Positions 7,067-8,367 of a DNA stretch of 8,367 bases are shown here, piece after piece. Position 1 is the stretch's first letter; each line of letters begins with the position of its first letter. The position numbers were made by a program, and so were the translations under genes. Origin of the DNA: Betaproteobacteria bacterium (GTDB lineage: Bacteria > Pseudomonadota > Gammaproteobacteria > Burkholderiales > SG8-39); contig JAFARH010000309.1 in NCBI GenBank assembly GCA_019245555.1, forward strand, positions 1 through 8,367, read 5' to 3'. Under the pieces are notes generated by a model. The model was not told the origin of the DNA. It was given only the letters and a program-made list of their open reading frames with translations, and did no database searches.

Positions 7067-8367
7067 CGCCGACCCTCTCGACCGTCGCCTACGTCGGCGC
7101 GACCATCCTCTTCATCCTGAGCCTCGGCGGGTTGTCGAATCCCGAGACGTCGCGACGCGGGAATCTCTACGGAATGATCGGCATGACGATCGCCGTGCTC
7201 GCCACGGTGCTCGGTCCGCAGGTCACGAAGGGCGGCTACACCTGGATCCTCGCAGCGATGGTGGTCGGCGCGGCAATCGGTCTCTACGCTGCGCGCGTCG
7301 TGAAGATGACGCAGATGCCGGAGCTGGTCGCGTTGATGCACAGTCTTGTCGGCCTGGCGGCGGTGCTAATCGGCTACGCGAACTACATCGACCCGGCGGC
7401 GACGACGCATTTCCAGGGCGCCGAGCGCACGATCCACCAGCTCGAGATCTACATCGGCGTGCTGATCGGCGCGGTGACCTTCTCCGGCTCGCTCATCGCT
7501 TTCGGCAAGCTCTCGGCGCGCATCACCGGCAAGCCGGTGCTGATCCCGGCGCGCCACTGGATCAACCTGGCGGGCTTGCTGGTGGTCATCTACTACGGCG
7601 GCGTGTTCATGGCCGCACCCTCGGTGAATAGCGGCATGACGCCGCTCGTCGTCATGACGGTGATCGCGCTTCTCTTCGGTGTGCACATGGTGATGGCGAT
7701 CGGCGGTGCCGACATGCCAGTCGTGGTGTCGATGCTGAACAGCTACTCGGGATGGGCGGCGGCGGCGACCGGCTTCATGCTGTCGAACGACCTGCTAATC
7801 GTCACGGGTGCGCTCGTCGGCTCGAGCGGCGCGATCCTCTCCTACATCATGTGCCGCGCAATGAACCGCAACTTCGTGAGCGTCATCGCCGGCGGCTTCG
7901 GCACCGAAGGCGGTAAGCCCGCCGCCGCAGGCGCCGCGCCGGTAGGCGAGGTGCATCCGATCAGCGCGCCGGAAACGGCGGAGCTCCTTCGCGGTGCACA
8001 GAACGTGATCATCGTGCCGGGCTACGGCATGGCGGTGGCGCAGGCGCAGCACACCGTCTACGAGATCACCAAGTTCCTGCGCGACAAGGGCGTGAATGTA
8101 CGGTTCGGCATCCATCCCGTGGCGGGGCGCATGCCCGGGCATATGAACGTGCTCCTCGCGGAAGCCAAGGTGCCCTACGACATCGTGCTCGAGATGGACG
8201 AGATCAACGCTGACTTCGCTAACACCGACGTCGCGATGGTGATCGGCGCTAACGACATCGTGAACCCGGCCGCGCAGGAAGACCCGACGAGCCCGATCGC
8301 CGGCATGCCGGTGCTCGAAGTGTGGAACGCGAAGACCACCGTGGTGATGAAGCGCAGCATGGCCTCG
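7063..8367 (+). CDS. pntB: NAD(P) transhydrogenase subunit beta PntB (3'-truncated by window end)
   Basis: The frame is open for 435 codons to the last base of the window. The E. coli protein has 462 residues, and alignment by eye suggests roughly 40 C-terminal residues are missing here. The membrane domain II contains [20 protein letters not shown], in which H93 corresponds to the conserved E. coli beta-His91 of the proton path. It also contains [30 protein letters not shown] and [23 protein letters not shown]. The NADP(H)-binding domain III starts near residue 295, with [10 protein letters not shown] (320-329), [21 protein letters not shown] and [10 protein letters not shown] (395-404). The two subunits assemble as an alpha2-beta2 complex in the inner membrane. 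The start ATG sits inside the pntA stop (ATGA), implying translational coupling and balanced subunit supply. No key motif looks damaged. Confidence 0.96.
   Translation, partial: MTPTLSTVAYVGATILFILSLGGLSNPETSRRGNLYGMIGMTIAVLATVLGPQVTKGGYTWILAAMVVGAAIGLYAARVVKMTQMPELVALMHSLVGLAAVLIGYANYIDPAATTHFQGAERTIHQLEIYIGVLIGAVTFSGSLIAFGKLSARITGKPVLIPARHWINLAGLLVVIYYGGVFMAAPSVNSGMTPLVVMTVIALLFGVHMVMAIGGADMPVVVSMLNSYSGWAAAATGFMLSNDLLIVTGALVGSSGAILSYIMCRAMNRNFVSVIAGGFGTEGGKPAAAGAAPVGEVHPISAPETAELLRGAQNVIIVPGYGMAVAQAQHTVYEITKFLRDKGVNVRFGIHPVAGRMPGHMNVLLAEAKVPYDIVLEMDEINADFANTDVAMVIGANDIVNPAAQEDPTSPIAGMPVLEVWNAKTTVVMKRSMAS

Overview
The window is a GC-rich, gene-dense piece of a proteobacterial chromosome. 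The layout and protein types (GlcDEF-type glycolate oxidase, E. coli-like two-subunit PntAB, a betaine-type transporter fusion) suggest a betaproteobacterium, perhaps an environmental member of the Burkholderiales. That placement is inferred from general familiarity with these families, not from a search. No rRNA, tRNA, CRISPR array, insertion sequence or phage gene was seen. Coding density is close to complete: the only gaps between genes are 18 bp (723-740) and 16 bp (5467-5482).

Bases 1-1928 carry the end of a glycolate oxidase locus: the C-terminal part of glcE, then glcF. They are separated by a small membrane-anchored protein gene on the opposite strand. Its stop codon and the glcE stop share the palindrome CTAG, and its start lies only 18 bp from the divergent glcF start. 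GlcE (FAD) and GlcF (two 4Fe-4S clusters) would work with GlcD, presumably encoded upstream of the window, to oxidise glycolate to glyoxylate and pass electrons to the respiratory chain.

Bases 1925-5466 hold two genes tightly packed behind glcF. The first encodes a cytoplasmic molybdopterin (bis-MGD) oxidoreductase with one 4Fe-4S cluster, joined to glcF by an ATGA overlap. The second is a one-piece osmoprotectant ABC transporter, with a periplasmic binding domain fused to the permease. It has no ATG or GTG start near its signal peptide, and probably starts at TTG 3958 or at a CTG overlapping the previous stop. No ATPase partner is present.

Bases 5483-8367 encode proton-translocating NAD(P) transhydrogenase: pntA complete and pntB cut by the window edge, joined by an ATGA overlap. 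PntAB uses the proton gradient to make NADPH from NADH.

All plus-strand genes could be read as one run (glcE)-glcF-Mo enzyme-transporter-pntA-pntB. Glycolate oxidation, an unknown Mo redox step, solute uptake and NADPH supply do not form an obvious single pathway. I see no clearly new multi-gene system. The items most worth a second look are the reverse-strand gene inside the glc operon, the orphan Mo enzyme coupled to glcF, and the ATPase-less transporter fusion with its unusual start.
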